This document shows positions 1-13,309 of a stretch of DNA of 64,000 bases, piece by piece. Positions within the stretch are counted from its first letter, which is position 1, and each line of letters begins with the position of its first letter. The stretch spans positions 3,941,001 through 4,005,000 of the forward strand of contig OY718807.1 of assembly GCA_963070105.1 (NCBI GenBank), in the 5' to 3' direction. A model generated the notes under the pieces. That model was not told where the DNA came from, made no database searches, and saw only the letters and a list, made by a program, of their open reading frames with translations. Source of the DNA: Litomosoides sigmodontis. Lineage: Eukaryota > Nematoda > Chromadorea > Rhabditida > Onchocercidae. Both the position numbers and the translations under genes were made by a program.

Positions 1-114
1 GTATCGTAAGTAGTAGATAAATTCAAAAATTGAAAATTACTCCTTTCAGCATATTGCGAACAAAATTGGATATAAAGAAGAGGAGGAAGCCTACCTGAAT
101 AATCAAGCAATGGC

Positions 115-182
115 CTCTCTCTCTCTCTCTTCCTCTTTCTCTCTGTTTGTCTCTCTCTCTCTCTGTCTCTTTCTCTGCATCT
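115..182. repeat. TC-rich simple repeat
   Basis: Imperfect (TC)n tract interrupted by single T, G and A bases. It generates a spurious Ser/Leu-rich open frame on the plus strand. Confidence 0.85.
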
Positions 183-2858
183 CTCAAATTGCACAAAGCG
201 AAAGAGAGTAGAATAAGTTGTTATTTCCACATCAGCAGGAACACACGTTTTCAACCATCAGCAGAAACACGTACGTCATTGCTTACCATACTTTTGCATC
301 ACCTCATCGTCAGTAATCTTATTAAAAACTACATTTTTTTTTTTTTTTTAAATCATTCATTACAACGGCTGATATGCGTCCTGTTACTTATCATTTTCAC
401 TTTTACACTTTGCTGCCTTTTTTCGATGCTGCCTTATTATCATCGTCTCCTCCTTCTCCTGTGATAAATTATCTTAAAATGTTTACGAAATATTTTGTAC
501 GAATTTCATTTTTCGCCACTAAGTTATGCGCTTCAGATGAAAGCATTTAATTTACGAAGGAAATAATATGACGGAAAAAATCGTTTAAACACCGATAGCA
601 TATGATTATTGCAGTGCATTTTGTTCAATAGTTATGAAGTCATTTATTACTTACTAGTCTTTCGGAAGCTTCTCGTTCAAAAGTTTCAAAAAAGTTGAAG
701 GAAAAGCGGAACAGATGATTTGTTTTCAATCAGTTCATTAATAATAAAAAAAATTAAATTAGTATAGATTAATGTTATCAGTGATTTGAAGAAATAAGTG
801 CGAAAGAGAATTAACATTCCTCACTATTCAAATTTCAATGTGGCAAATTGCTCTCTTCAATGTCTGAAAATTTATTGCAGTAATTTTTTTTGTTGATTTC
901 TAATTTTAATTTCAAAAAGAAAGATAATCAATGTATATGTGAAAAAGTCTTGTTGTGCAAAAGTCCTATGTTACGTTTTTAAAAAAAATAAAAGTTTCGA
1001 AAAAAAAATTATTCATCCAAGAAAAATTTGCAATATGAAAATTAATGGAAGATAAGTAAGATTCGGCAGGTGATAATCAAAGATTTAAATGGGATAAAAA
1101 AAGTCACACAAAATTTCACCATCATTTCAAATTTTTTTTCGAAATGTACATTGAAATTTTGTTAATAAAATCTGTAATGATTATTTATGTAGGATATCGC
1201 TCTATTGCACTTACTCTTGTGATGTCCAATTTTGATTACCAATATTCGTTGTTCGCAATGGAAAAATAAACATTGAATTTAGCTTTCCTCCTAAAAAAAA
1301 TGGCTGTATCAAAAAAGTTCACAATTTTTAAATTGCGAATTGTGAAGGAAGTGTTATTGTAGCGTAGCTTTTTTTTTGACTTGAAAACCAATTTGTATAC
1401 AAAAATCTCTGAAATTACTGCATTTCAAAGGTAATGAATGACACTGTTCCTATTTCCATACCTTTTACACTTATAATAAATTTATGTGTTTGATCTCCGC
1501 TCTTCCTTCACTGTTTTATGTGTTGTGCGCATATTTCCAGTTCAAACTACGTGCTTTTATGCAAACCTGTTTTCAGTTATTAAAGTATATTTTGAAATAA
1601 AAAAAACTTTCATGCATTCATTAAGCTTGCAAATATTAGCACGAGCACCACAAGTACCAGCAACGAGATGAGAAATGAAAAAAAGCGTTTGTCGTGTGAT
1701 ACACAGAGAAAATTATTAGTTCGATTCAATTTGAATCCATGAAATGAGCTTCTTTTTTTTCTTCGGAATGTACTAAAGTTAATTTTGGGTTGCGATGAAT
1801 GATTTGCATGTTTAATACCATCAATATCACTTCTTACCAAAACTTAAAACAAAAGAGAGTAATTGAAAGGAAAGAATTTGGTTTTGCTGAAAACAAAGAA
1901 TCGAAGGCTTCCATTCGCTCCATGGCTGTTAGCAAGTGAAAGTGACACTTTCAACTGAGTGTTGCATGAAACTTTCTTTGAGATGAAATTTTACAAGCAA
2001 CGAGTCACTGATAAGTGGTGTGATGATAAGAGTGATTGCTATTTATGTATCATACAATGATAACAGTACTTCGGTAAGGACGATTCTTCCTACTAGAAGC
2101 CTGGAAAATGAGAAGCCACACTTCGTGATTTTTTCCTGAGCTCAGATAAGGCACAGTATTGCAAAGACCGCTTTCCTAGACCGCTCTCGATCTGGCTATG
2201 AGAAAACTCTAGCCAAATCGGCTTAAAATACTGCCGTGAAATGAACCAAACCAAACCGCTTACCTATCAATCAATGGATCGGTATGCATATATATGTGGG
2301 AGAGGTTCAGTTCGAAGTGTGTGCAAGTTAGGAAGTACTTCTTGAAAACTATTTGAACCTTGCACTCCGCAAATAATTGAGCGACAAAGGAAAGGTAGTC
2401 CTCACGCATTGACTAGCGTAGTAGGTCTGACCCTATTCCTTCAACCCACCCAATTACAAAGGTTGGTCTTGCCACGAAAACTTGTCATTTTAAATTTAAA
2501 TTTAATTGGTACGCTGTGCACAACTTGTGGTTTCCTTCGAGTTTAGTGGACGATTAGGTTCTATGTATTTTCCATAAACATTCGTTGTATGGTTTACGAC
2601 GTTCACTTTTCCCATTCTAATGAAAAAATGCTTCTGTTGAGCGTCGATCAAAGCAAGAGGTGCTGACCGATCACTTTCCATTGCTTACACTCATTGTTGC
2701 ACCCACTCGTTTCACATCCTTCCATTTTGTTCCGTGACTTGTAATTTTAAAGAGATAAGAGGAAATGCAATGTAAAAGTGAGATGGCGTTTTCCTTAATC
2801 AATTTGAATTTTCAAATTTCGTCATTTGCAGAAATATTTAAGGAGTAGGTGGTTGGCA

Positions 2859-2874
2859 TTCCGCATTTCTTCAG
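2859..2874 (+). promoter_or_regulatory. Candidate trans-splice acceptor for ECT2
   Basis: A pyrimidine-rich stretch ending in TTTCTTCAG stops 24 bases before the ECT2 start codon. In nematodes such an acceptor ahead of the first ATG commonly receives a spliced leader, but it could equally close a cis intron from an unseen upstream exon. Confidence 0.4.
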
Positions 2875-2898
2875 TTTTATTTGAGTTGGCTGTCGTCG

Positions 2899-5800
2899 AT
2901 GGATGGCGAGGGAAGTATACTTAGCTCAGAAGTTGCCGCAAGTCTTCTGAGTTTGGAAGTAACAGAAGATTTCACAAGCTATAGTAAGTCGTATTGTGAA
3001 TGCTTGGGTTCTTTTCGAAGTTTTTCTTTATAACGAAAAGTGGTACCATTAAATTTTCAGTTATTGGAGAGCATGATCGTTCCTTAAGTATTACTACCTC
3101 ATTGGGGTTACGAATTCTACAACAAAAAAGAACTTACCAGTAAATAACATACAATCTTAAAAACTCTTCTATGTGCCTAGAAGTACATACCAGTGTGGCA
3201 ACATGGATAATCACCCTAATAACTATCATCCGTTAAATCTGAATGCGTGAATAATTGACATTTTCTGCTGGCACTAGTAAGAACTGGGCTAGAATTCTTG
3301 TAGGAGAAAATGCGGTTGCTCGGTCAGCGTCTCAAGTTAAAAGAGTAAATCGAGTTTGCGTTGTTGGAGCGGCTAGAAGTAATACAGAAGTTACAGATTT
3401 GCTAAAGGTAATTTTTTATTGTCTTGTTTTTTGAAATCAAGGTTTTGTAGCTATTCCCTCTTATTTTTATTGTTTTGCAGTATTATTTATAGATTTCAAA
3501 TTGGTTCTCTGCACTGAGTTATTAATATTATGATCGTTTTTGTAGAATCACTTTGGTATCGAATTGTTAGAAAGCGAAGATGGCTATGAGTTCACAGAAG
3601 ACACTGACATTACTTTTCTGTGCAGTGAATTCACTGATTGCCGTTGGTTCAAATATCTGAATTCTTGTCAAAAGCCGATTATTGGCCCTGCAATTATCCG
3701 AAAACGTGCTGTAGATGGCAAAGTACTACTAATTAATTGTTTCATTCATAATCTTCATAAAATTGTCATATTTAAACTATTTACCTATATTTACCCAGCG
3801 AATAAGTCATCTTGTTTGTGCTTTTTCTTGGTTTTTTGTAAATATATGTGCATATTTCAGCCTTTATTGGTGCCTCGTCCAAACCGTCCCCTTTATACAG
3901 ATAGTATGTCTGGTGTACGAATTGCTTTATCAGGACTTTCCACCAAAAATTGCCGGGAAGCCGTTGATCTAGTACATTTCATGGGTGGTAGCGCCCAAAG
4001 AGTATTTTCTGCTTCTACCACTCACTTAATTACTAATGCTGCTAGAGGCAAAACATATAGGGTATTTTTTTTATTAATCTTAGTTCTTTAACAGGTGAAA
4101 TTTTTCGAACATACACAAATAATTGCTGCGATAATGCCATTGAGTTCATGATATATTTTATGGATGCAGCAAATTAAAACATTAAGGCATATTATTGCAG
4201 GTGGCAGTGTCAATTGGATGTCGTGTAATGCATTTAGACTGGTTACGAGCTGCGTGGGCTGCCAGAGATTCTATTCAAATCAGCGTCACTACCATTAATT
4301 TTGTTTGTTGATTCACTTGTCACCTTGATTCCTAGATTCGTTTAAAAGCTTGTGGAAGGGGCATTTGTTTCCTATAATTTTTTCGAGCTTTTGCAGATGA
4401 ATCGATACATGGTTGAACCATTTTGTGGATTGTCATTATGGTTCGTTGCCTATGACGAGAAAGATTTAGTCGAAATGAAGGAGAAAACCATTGAAAATAG
4501 TATGTTTTTCGATCTTAACGTAAACCATATTTTTTTATTGCAAATATCAGTATGCCTAGCAAGTTGTAAATCGCACCGCAAATACCTGATTTAACTAATC
4601 AAAAAGGGGCGCGAAAAGTTTTGGGTCTCTCGCATACTTTGCAGAACGCTATTAGAATTCCTTTTTCTTTGACAGATGTTTTTTAGAAGGAAGAATAGCT
4701 ACTAATCAGAAACAAGCAACTCATATAGTGGTTTCTACATCATTGGATGCCAAAGTTGAAGGTTGCGATGCAAAGCAACATGTAGTGTCCGGAGAAGTTT
4801 GTTTTCAAAATTTATTTTGATTTACTATAGTTGTGGCGACTATTCCAACCATTCAAGCATTACGTAATTTCCAGTGGTTTTGGGTTTCTGTACAGTTGAA
4901 CTGTTGTGCCAATGAAGCTATCTATAAGTGGAAAGACCAACGGACCAAGCATAGTTACGTCCTTTCACCCAGTACTGTTGAATTAGCTAGTCGAACTGCT
5001 CGTAAATCGGTATCCAAGTATGTCTTTATTTCATTTTTTGATACAGTTTTCAATGAGGTTCCGTTTTTTAATGCAATGTGATAATTACCGTATTTTTCAG
5101 ATCATCCATGGAAGTTCTTGATAACAGCAATTGTTCAGCGCTACCAGGTTTGCTCACTGCTTGCGTCTAAATTTTGTAATGACCTGTTTCCTTACTTCTG
5201 CTCTTAGGTGGTTATCCTAACACTGTGTTAAAGTTTATTGTGGCTTTCATGCTCATCTAAAGAATCAATAAATATTAATTATTATTCTACTTTCAGATTA
5301 CTCTGAACATTTACTGTCAACGGATGATCCTGAGACATTGAATACCTCCCCGCGAAAACTCGACAAAAGATATGCTGTGTGTAAAGAAATGCTTGAGACT
5401 GAGGAAAATTATTTAAAAGCATTAAAAGTTATTGTACAGGTATCCATAGCTTTATTACGACTGCATGTAAATAAATTAGCAGTAAATTTGGTGCATATAT
5501 TCTTTGGAGTTTTTGCACTATATTTTGATATTTTTCATCTAATTCACAGATTTAGGTAGTTAATTGTGTGCCTCCGAATGGGATCACTTATAGATTTGGC
5601 TAGTAATTATGTTTTTTTCATCATTTCTCCCGAAAGTGCTCTTTCTCGTTTCTACGATTTTTCTAATTTTTAAATCGAAGTCTGTTTTATTAATGCAGGT
5701 GTTCAAAGAACCTCTTGAAGCACAGTTGCTGAACCTTGAAAGTGGCCTTCTTACAAAAGCTGAAATAAGTCAAATATTCTCAAAAGTGCCTCCATTAATT

Positions 5801-8800
5801 GATGTTCACGAGAATATTTGTCGCACACTTCAGAGCTACATAATGCATTGGATGAATGAGCGCTTAATCGGAAAGGTCTGATTTTTTTACTTTATTTTAT
5901 TACTTTCTACTCTAGATTGATCTGTGATCACTCTGGATGATGCAACAAAGGAATTGACACTTAACTTATCAGTGCCACTTATCACTGCCAGTGTATAACA
6001 AGGTTTGTAACTAGCACTTTCACAATTTCTGAAAGAAATACGATGATAAAGTACTGTATTTCTTACTGCTATTGCTGCTTCCTATTGTCAGCTTGAATTG
6101 TGGGGATCACAATTCAGTAATAGAAGAAATGCTGAATGGATTAAAAATTCTCATTAGTAATAGCAGTCTAGTCAGGATAAAGGTACGAAGTATTAATGGT
6201 GCAAAACACTTTAAATTTTCAGAGGTAAAGAATTTATCGTTCTTATTTGCTCCATTTTAGAATTCAAGGCTGTTCCATGCAGTACTATGGACAAATGTAG
6301 CAGTAATAAGATAGTCTGAAATAGTTTTTCGAATACTTCTGCTAAACTCTCTTTATTGCTCGTAGACCTGCATCTCTCTTCATAGGTCTGGCTGGATCAT
6401 GCTGCTGAATTGACGCCAGTGTATAAAGCATTCATCAATAATTATGATACAGCCATCCAAACATTGAATGAATGCGATCAGACTAAGCCAAAATTCCATG
6501 CATTTTTAAAGGTAATTGTAATAGTTATGGTGAGGTTTAAAAGTAGTTCTCAACGTTAATTTCATTTAGCTGTTAGATCATGTAAAATCATGAGGGCGAA
6601 ATAGATAGCGAACTGTTTTTGTAGATCTCATATCCTTACACCGAATAAGTGGAAATGCTAGATATTTTTCTCATCCTTAATAAAGTGTTTTATTTGAAAA
6701 TTCTTAGAAGTTGAATTTTGAGGCTGCGGAAAGTCGTTTTGAATGTCAGCGAAACAGTTTACCCGACTTATTAGTACGCCCAGTGCAACGCTTACACTCA
6801 GTAGTTTTACTTCTAAAAGGTAATGAAGTCCTCTATTCTTTTTTGCCGAATACATGTTTCTGCGGCAGGAAACGTTTTTCTAATTCATTTTTGCTTGAAA
6901 ATTTCGATGTTTTTTTGACCCTTATACAGTTTTTTTTTGCAGCGAATTAAAGGTAATTATCTTGCAGCTATTTTGGAAAAGACAGATCGTAAAAATCCAG
7001 ATAATGCATATTTAATTAAAGCGAAACGAGCCATAGAAGCAGCCCTCACGTAATGTTTAATTCATTTAAAGTATCTCTTCCCAGTCTTGCTGACCCATAT
7101 TTGAAAAAATATATGAAAATTTGTTTGATTATATACAAGTAATTCATGAAAATATGTAGGCATGGTTTCTTTTTTACAGAGAAGCAAACGAATCTCGCAG
7201 GCAGACCGATTCTTATGCAATGATTTTCAAGCTATCTAGTGAAATTGAGCGATGCCCTGTTAGTTTACTAGAATAATCATGTTAGATGTAAATATGAGAT
7301 TTTGGGTTTTATTTATGGAGGAAGCGAGAATCTCTGTTTGAGGCAGAAAAAATTTTTGCGAGATATTTAAGTTGTTCTTGATTGTCAGATTTTCAAAGTA
7401 ATATTGCAGCATTTTGAACTTTAGACGTGTGATGTAACTTAAAGGTATAAAGGTATATCAGAATTACATGTCCGATAAAGTTTTCAGGTCAGTTGTTTTT
7501 AAACAGTCATGTACGCCTCACAAAATTGAAATTAGTGTTGCATTTTACGCTGGTTTCAGGCTGATATATTATCAAGTGCTCGAACGTTAAAATCCGAACT
7601 GCATGTTTTGTCATTGGGAGGTGAGGATGAATGGGCCAGAACTCGGAATAAGCGAATGGCCATATTTCTATTCAATGACTTGATAGAAATTGTCAAGGTA
7701 ATTTTTAGCCCTAAAAGATAGTTTTATGAAAATTTTAGAGGTTATCAATAGCAAAATTTTTACTTTTTAAATCAAAGATATTTCTACTTGAAATTGGGGA
7801 GAAGGAGCGCTAATATTGCAAACATTTGGGACAATCTGTAATGTTCTTTTAAGGTACGGACAGGGAATGATGACAGCAGCACTCCAACAAGGCGTAGTTT
7901 TTCAAATTATTCTCTTACGAGACAACTGTCCTTTTCTGTATTGCGACATGGTAGAAAAAAATACAAGCATCATCAGCAGTATATGCTTGCCTCGATTCGT
8001 AGAATACAAAGTCTCGCACATGCTGGTATGTGTCTAATCCTACGATGTGAATGAAAATTTAGAATGTTTTACTGATTCATTTTCTATTCATTCATATCGA
8101 ATCTATATATACATATAATTACTTTTTAAAAGCTGTATAAAACAATATAAAAAATTTTAGATGTAACTGGTGTATTTGTTCTGTCGTTTCGAGTTAGCCA
8201 AGGAGAGGATTTTTGGGTGGCTCAATGCTTAGAAAATCAGGAAGGAGAATTGGAAAAATTCCTCCGTGAAGTTGCGGATCAGGCAAATTCTTTTCCTTTT
8301 TAAATGTAAATCAAAAATTTTCGGGGTTCTCTTTAAAGTTTGTTTACTTGATGGGGGTTATCTTACATGATGTTAATTAATTTTTATTTTTTAATCGCAG
8401 GTGTATAAATTGGTGGGACGAAACACACTAGTGGAGAAAGTGAACTTCGATGAAGATCCTTCATTATTAGGTGTCAAGGAAAATATAGCAACTATCAAGA
8501 AAGCATTAAACCATGCGTAAGCAGATTACTAAATGAATTTTTCATGAAACATTAGCTTATCCAGTGCTTTCTGAACTGTTTTGTAAAATTGTTGCGAAGA
8601 GTAAACAGTGCAATGTAGGAAAAATGTAGGGTTTTATGATTTGTTATTTTCCTTCCAGAGTATAATTTTGCCAGAATTTTGGCAAAAACAAGTATAGTAA
8701 CAGTTTTACCTAATTTATCTTCCAATAGAAGCATCAAATTTAATTCATAAGCATTTTTCCAGTGTTCGAAATCCACTTGGAGGATCTCAGTCGTTAGGAA

Positions 8801-9066
8801 CTCCGCGTGCAAAACACCAAAGTCATTTCAGACGTGCCATGTCCACCGTGCATTTAGGTATATCGAATACACTGTCACGATTGCATTCTCGAAGTAACCT
8901 TCGTCCAATCGATGAAAGCTTTGAAACGACGTCGCCAGACGGAAGAACGGGAACGGCAGGTTTTACTATGCCGACTCGTAGTTTTCGACAGATGCTTTCC
9001 GCTTCTACATTTCTACCCTCACTTGGACGTCGTGATTCCATATTCTCGCATTCTATAAAGGAATAG
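2899..9066 (+). CDS. ect-2: ECT2-type RhoGEF (tandem BRCT, DH, PH)
   Basis: Rho guanine-nucleotide exchange factor that activates RhoA at the cell equator in cytokinesis and in cortical polarity. About 20 exons were traced, for a product of about 900-950 residues, close to animal ECT2. Exon 1 (2899-2983) starts at an ATG preceded by an AG acceptor. An N-terminal BRCT-type block (about 3278-4300) includes a segment with the core MSGVRIALSGLS at about 3906-3941. A further BRCT stretch at 4400-5035 contains WFWVSVQLNC. The DH domain runs from about 5360 to 7240: the start motif ETEENYLKAL, then DLLVRPVQRLHSVVLLLKG, matching the conserved DH helix. The PH domain (about 7560-8280) holds KRMAIFLFNDLIEIVK. 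The last exon, about 8762-9066, is Ser/Arg-rich like the basic ECT2 tail. Splicing around 4500-4680 is uncertain: the donor that keeps frame is not the best-looking one. Family assignment is very secure. Confidence 0.95.
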
Positions 9067-9954
9067 TTCTTTGGAAACCATGTCTGCCTCAGTATTTTTA
9101 GTTGTGTCCAGGATAAATCCACGCCTCTTAATTGACTGGTATCTAAATTTTATCATTTTTCGATAATATCATGTATCAAACAGTTTGAAATATTCCACTT
9201 TCTAGAGATTTGGTTATGACGACCATATAGATCTTATTGCACTCAGTTATAAATCTTTTAAAAAAACTAACCCTAACTTTAGTTTTCCGAAATTCTTGTT
9301 AGATTAAAATTTATGCTTGTTTTTAGCATGTATATTTCTGTAGAATTACGCTGCACTTGAGATAAGGTTCTTTGATATAACAACTCGTTGCTATTATGTA
9401 CTAATTGCATTACGCATAGAGTACGGCAATTCGAATTCGTAATCCGCAGTTTGGAAATTAGTTTTGAAATCTCTTAGTCAGCTTCATTACATGGGTTTTT
9501 CTTGATATTCATTTCATCGAGTTTAATTTTACAACAATTTTACTAAGATTTGTACATTTTATAACTGGCTGTAGAGGAAGTCTTTATATATCAGTATTAC
9601 TGTATGAATACAAATGTATGGTCCGAGTGATTAATTGGCATTTATTACTTATTTTCTTCATTTGACATCATTCAAAAGCCATACATTCTCGGCTGCTGTA
9701 AAAGCCATCAAAGTAAAGGGAGGACGGCTATCTCCCATTATCATTATTCGAGAAATTCCCGTGATGTGCATTTCCACTAAGAATTACTTTGTTCTTATTT
9801 AATTATATTTGATGTCAGATGTCATACTTCCAGGACAAATATTGAAAGTGTATTTTAAAAGTCCGTCGATTAAAAGAAGTAGTTTATTCACGCAATCAAA
9901 TCACATCTTACAACATCACTTACATTTACTAGATAAAAAAAAGTAAGGGTTGAG
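9067..9954. other. Convergent 3' region between ECT2 and MAM gene
   Basis: The two genes end towards each other and this stretch should hold both 3' untranslated regions. Apart from the candidate poly-A signal of the minus-strand gene, nothing else is visible. Confidence 0.6.
9883..9888 (-). terminator. Poly-A signal AATAAA of MAM gene
   Basis: AATAAA on the minus strand about 70 bases after the TGA stop of the MAM-type gene. Confidence 0.5.
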
Positions 9955-12900
9955 TCAGAAATTCTGGTGGTAACACATTGGTCTCTTCTGCGAATCCAAC
10001 ACGACGAATTCGTCAATACCGATACGTTCGTCGTTATCCAAATTTTGGATCTCTATAGCTACCTAAAAAACAATTTTTGACAAAACATTCGTAGGATTAA
10101 GTTGGGAGTATTCTCAAAACTCGAGCTTAAAATTAACGTTTGTGTGCTGAATTTGAGGGGCCATGAAATTGCTATGCTGAATCCCGTCTTTATTATGGGC
10201 TTCACGCATCCGCAAGAGGGTATTTCTTTTAGTCTTTTTCTGGGTAATCAGAAGTATAGTGAGTGTATCTGGTAATGTCGCAATTATATTTCACTGAGCA
10301 ATGAACTGACGTAGTCGTATATTCCCGCTTCCAGCAAAATTAATTCTCGGTACCATCGTTTACCCTGTTCCCTCTGTACTGGAGCCTGCAAATGCCTAAT
10401 ATGGGGAATGTGAAAGTAGCGGTAATTTCAGAGAGAGTGGATGAAAAAGAAATACCGTGAAAGCAATTTTCTCCGTTGGTTTTTCTCTTATTTTGACAGT
10501 AACTCGAAGTTTTGAATTGTTTGAAGTTTTATAGTAAGCAAAGAGAAGGTTGAAATCAGTGTTGGATCGGAAGGATGCTGTACGAAGACGAGCTCTTGCT
10601 ACAGGTCCTGCGATGTAAATGAACGAACCAGCTGGGAAATATTAGAAATTAAATAATGCTTGTATTCTCGAATGTTACGAATGGCACGAAAATCTGTTTG
10701 GCTTTGGAATTATTTTTATTGTATCTAACAATATTTCTAATGGCTATCCTCAATTTAAGTTTTTTTTTAATTCCAAATTATCAGAGGTTTATTTCACCTG
10801 GACTATGAAGAAGGCTATTGTTTTCTGGTTGGAAGCCATTAATTTGAGGGCGTGCAACGGACCACATTGAATTTGAAATATCTATGCCACAGTGATCATC
10901 ACTGTCGTCGAAAGCACACTGTAGTACATCACATGCTAGCTTGTAAACCGTAGGGGCGCTTTTCGGACTTGAACTTTCCGCTGATTCTCTTTCGTCGTAC
11001 ACAACTTGCAATAGGTTGGGATCTTGCTAGAAAAGAAATTAAATACCAGAAGTGAAAATTAAAAGTTAAATAATGATTGTTAAAGTTCATGGAACATTAA
11101 AAATTAACGGTCTTAGTCGTTTCAAGTGCTCGTAAAGTTTAGAAGGAATCAAAGGCAGTGTGGAAGGTGAATCGAAAACTAAGTTTAAATTCAATAAACA
11201 CAATCCGAACATTGATCGGAAGCATATAACCATCGGAACACAGGTCTCCATAATACTCCAAGTCGTCAATGATGGCAAAGCCACCTTCCAAATTAGCGGA
11301 GTGAAATATAAAATTATCAGTTTGAATAAAAATCTGCAACATAAAGGCGAAAGTTTATCTTGGAAATGAAGTGAAAGATGAACAAAATGATAGAAGTTAA
11401 ACTGTTGGGAGAGATTTTGCAATGAAATTTCCACATATATTTTGTTGATCTTTGATGTAAATTTTAATCGAAATTTCTCCAGTACACTATCAGCGACTAA
11501 GCGGAACGGTAATGTAATAGTTGTGACTTAGTTTTGAATTTCTCATTTCGTTTATTCAAAACTAAAAGCAGAACCTGAAATGGTTCACTTCCAAGGTCGT
11601 CAATGCCAATCTGTGCCGGTCCTGGACTGCCTCCTCTTATTGCAGTGGTGCAGAAGTCAAAATTCGGATATGGTTGGCTAGTTCTCTTTAAACATACCAT
11701 CAATCTTACTTCTGGACTTATCCAGTACCTGAAATTAGGAATGTAATTTACTTAGAAAACAGAATTAACAAATTAGTCCCTAAATAACTTCTAGCTTCGC
11801 ATAACTCACTATTAATTATTCGTTCCGTTTCAAAAGTTTCAATAGCTTCTTGCTTTTGAGCCTATCGTTGCATTTTTTTAAATGAAATAATGGAGCAGGA
11901 CAATGCTATGTGTCCATTACTTTTTTTCTCTTTCAAATCGACTCTGAAATCTATCTGTAAAAATGGACACTCACATGAATCGCAGTTCCCCAACTCCAAG
12001 CTGACAGCCTATCACATCACTGACCAGTGTCGCTTTCGAATTTGGGGCCTGAATTTGATCTGTTACCACAATGCCGTAACTCCCATCAGGTGTAGTGCGT
12101 GTTCCACTTGATACCTGCAAACACCATTTTATGGCAATCAACTAATATTTAATAGAATTGTGTTCCCTCGATCTTAATATGATCTCAATAATTTCGTAAG
12201 CATACTGCTCATTAAAATTGCTGATCGGATCAGTTGCTTAGGTCCGCTGAATTCATATGCAAATGAAGACTCACTTTATAAATTATGTAGCTCCAAACAT
12301 TTCGCACATAAAACCATGCGTTAATTACATTTGAGCTTTGACTAAATTTTGGAATTTGAGTTTTTAATTTACTAATCCAATACCTAAAAGTTAAAACATT
12401 CAGTTTTCTAAGCATTTAAATATGAAAGATATAAGAAGCTAATTTAAACCTGTAAACGACTACGATCAAGAGATCCATCACCGCGGAACCAATTCAAACC
12501 ACCATTCGTGAAGAAACTGTCTAAATTATGCCATCGGCAACTGGAATCGAAATCATAGCAGAACAAATCGCTTGTCTCATCAATGGGTCTATTTGCCACT
12601 GCATTACCTAATCATTTCTTTGATTACTTGCTGGATGTCAAAGGTCAAGAAATGCAAAGGCAAGGAAAGAGTGAAAAATACGTGACGTATTTCCATTATC
12701 ATTTCTAAATTGAAGGGTTAAAGATGGATGTGTTCTGTCTTTTCACGTCGTAAGTAGCAAGACTGTTTCTCCTATTCGCTGCGTGAAGAAATTTCCTCCT
12801 TACCCAATTCCTTATTATCACTTACTCAAACTGATTGGTTGCGACTTAAGTGTATTTTCGCTAAGAGCATAGTGCGACCGTAACGCCACATTTTGCGCAA

Positions 12901-13309
12901 TTGTGTTGTAGTCAAAAGGTGCACAACCATAAGCTATAATGATGACATTTGTATTGTATAACGTATGAAGTGAATAATCAGGTTTCTGTTGGAATTAGAA
13001 GTTAAGTTTGTTCAGCTAATTTTAAAATTTGTTTCAAATTAAAACGGAAACAAATGTTTAAGTGACAAAATCGGTGAAAATATTTTGAATTATGAAAGAC
13101 TTTTTTCTAGAAACTTGAGCATGAAGAACGCTTACGTAGTATCAAAGAAGCTCAGTGACAAAATTCTGAATACTGCGGATGATACGTAGAAAGTTAGTGT
13201 TAAAAACATCAATTCACAGGTGTTATTTCATCATTAAAACTCCAAAAATACCTGAATAAGTAAAAATCAGAAATGCAACTATCAAAGACATTCTTCTCGG
13301 CAGTGGCAT
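9955..13309 (-). CDS. Secreted MAM-domain-like protein
   Basis: Probable extracellular or matrix protein with two MAM-like jelly-roll modules. The proposed start (ATG at 13309) opens a short exon coding a hydrophobic stretch with MSLIVAFLIFTY, a plausible signal peptide. An exon at about 12835-12985 carries IIIAYGCAPFDYNTIAQ, which I do not recognise. The first MAM module runs from about 12600 down to 11190: CYDFDSSCRWHN, then CQLGVGELRFMYW, then GGFAIIDDLEYYGDLC. The second starts with CAFDDSDDHCGI near 10900 and continues through RARLRTASFRSNTDFNL to a terminal exon ending CYHQNF and TGA. These Cys and aromatic positions match the MAM pattern. The join between the signal-peptide exon and the next recognised exon is out of phase as drawn, so an exon is probably missing there. 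The nematode family member is not identified by name. Confidence 0.8.

Larger units (their letters stand above)
1..2898. other. Noncoding region upstream of ECT2
   Basis: No exon chain, RNA gene or coding homology could be supported here on either strand. The stretch is AT-rich, with a TC-rich simple repeat near 115-182 and several poly-A/T tracts. The final few hundred bases, which are less AT-rich, presumably hold the ECT2 promoter. Short open frames at 147-464 and 1486-1840 have low-complexity or unrecognisable translations and are treated as chance. Confidence 0.6.

Noticed and set aside
147..464. 105-codon plus-strand open frame
   Set aside because: Driven by TC-rich repeat and poly-T; translation is low-complexity.
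6072..6260. Open frame between DH-domain exons of ECT2 (NSVIEEMLNGLKILI)
   Set aside because: The flanking exons align contiguously with animal ECT2 without it, so it is intronic.
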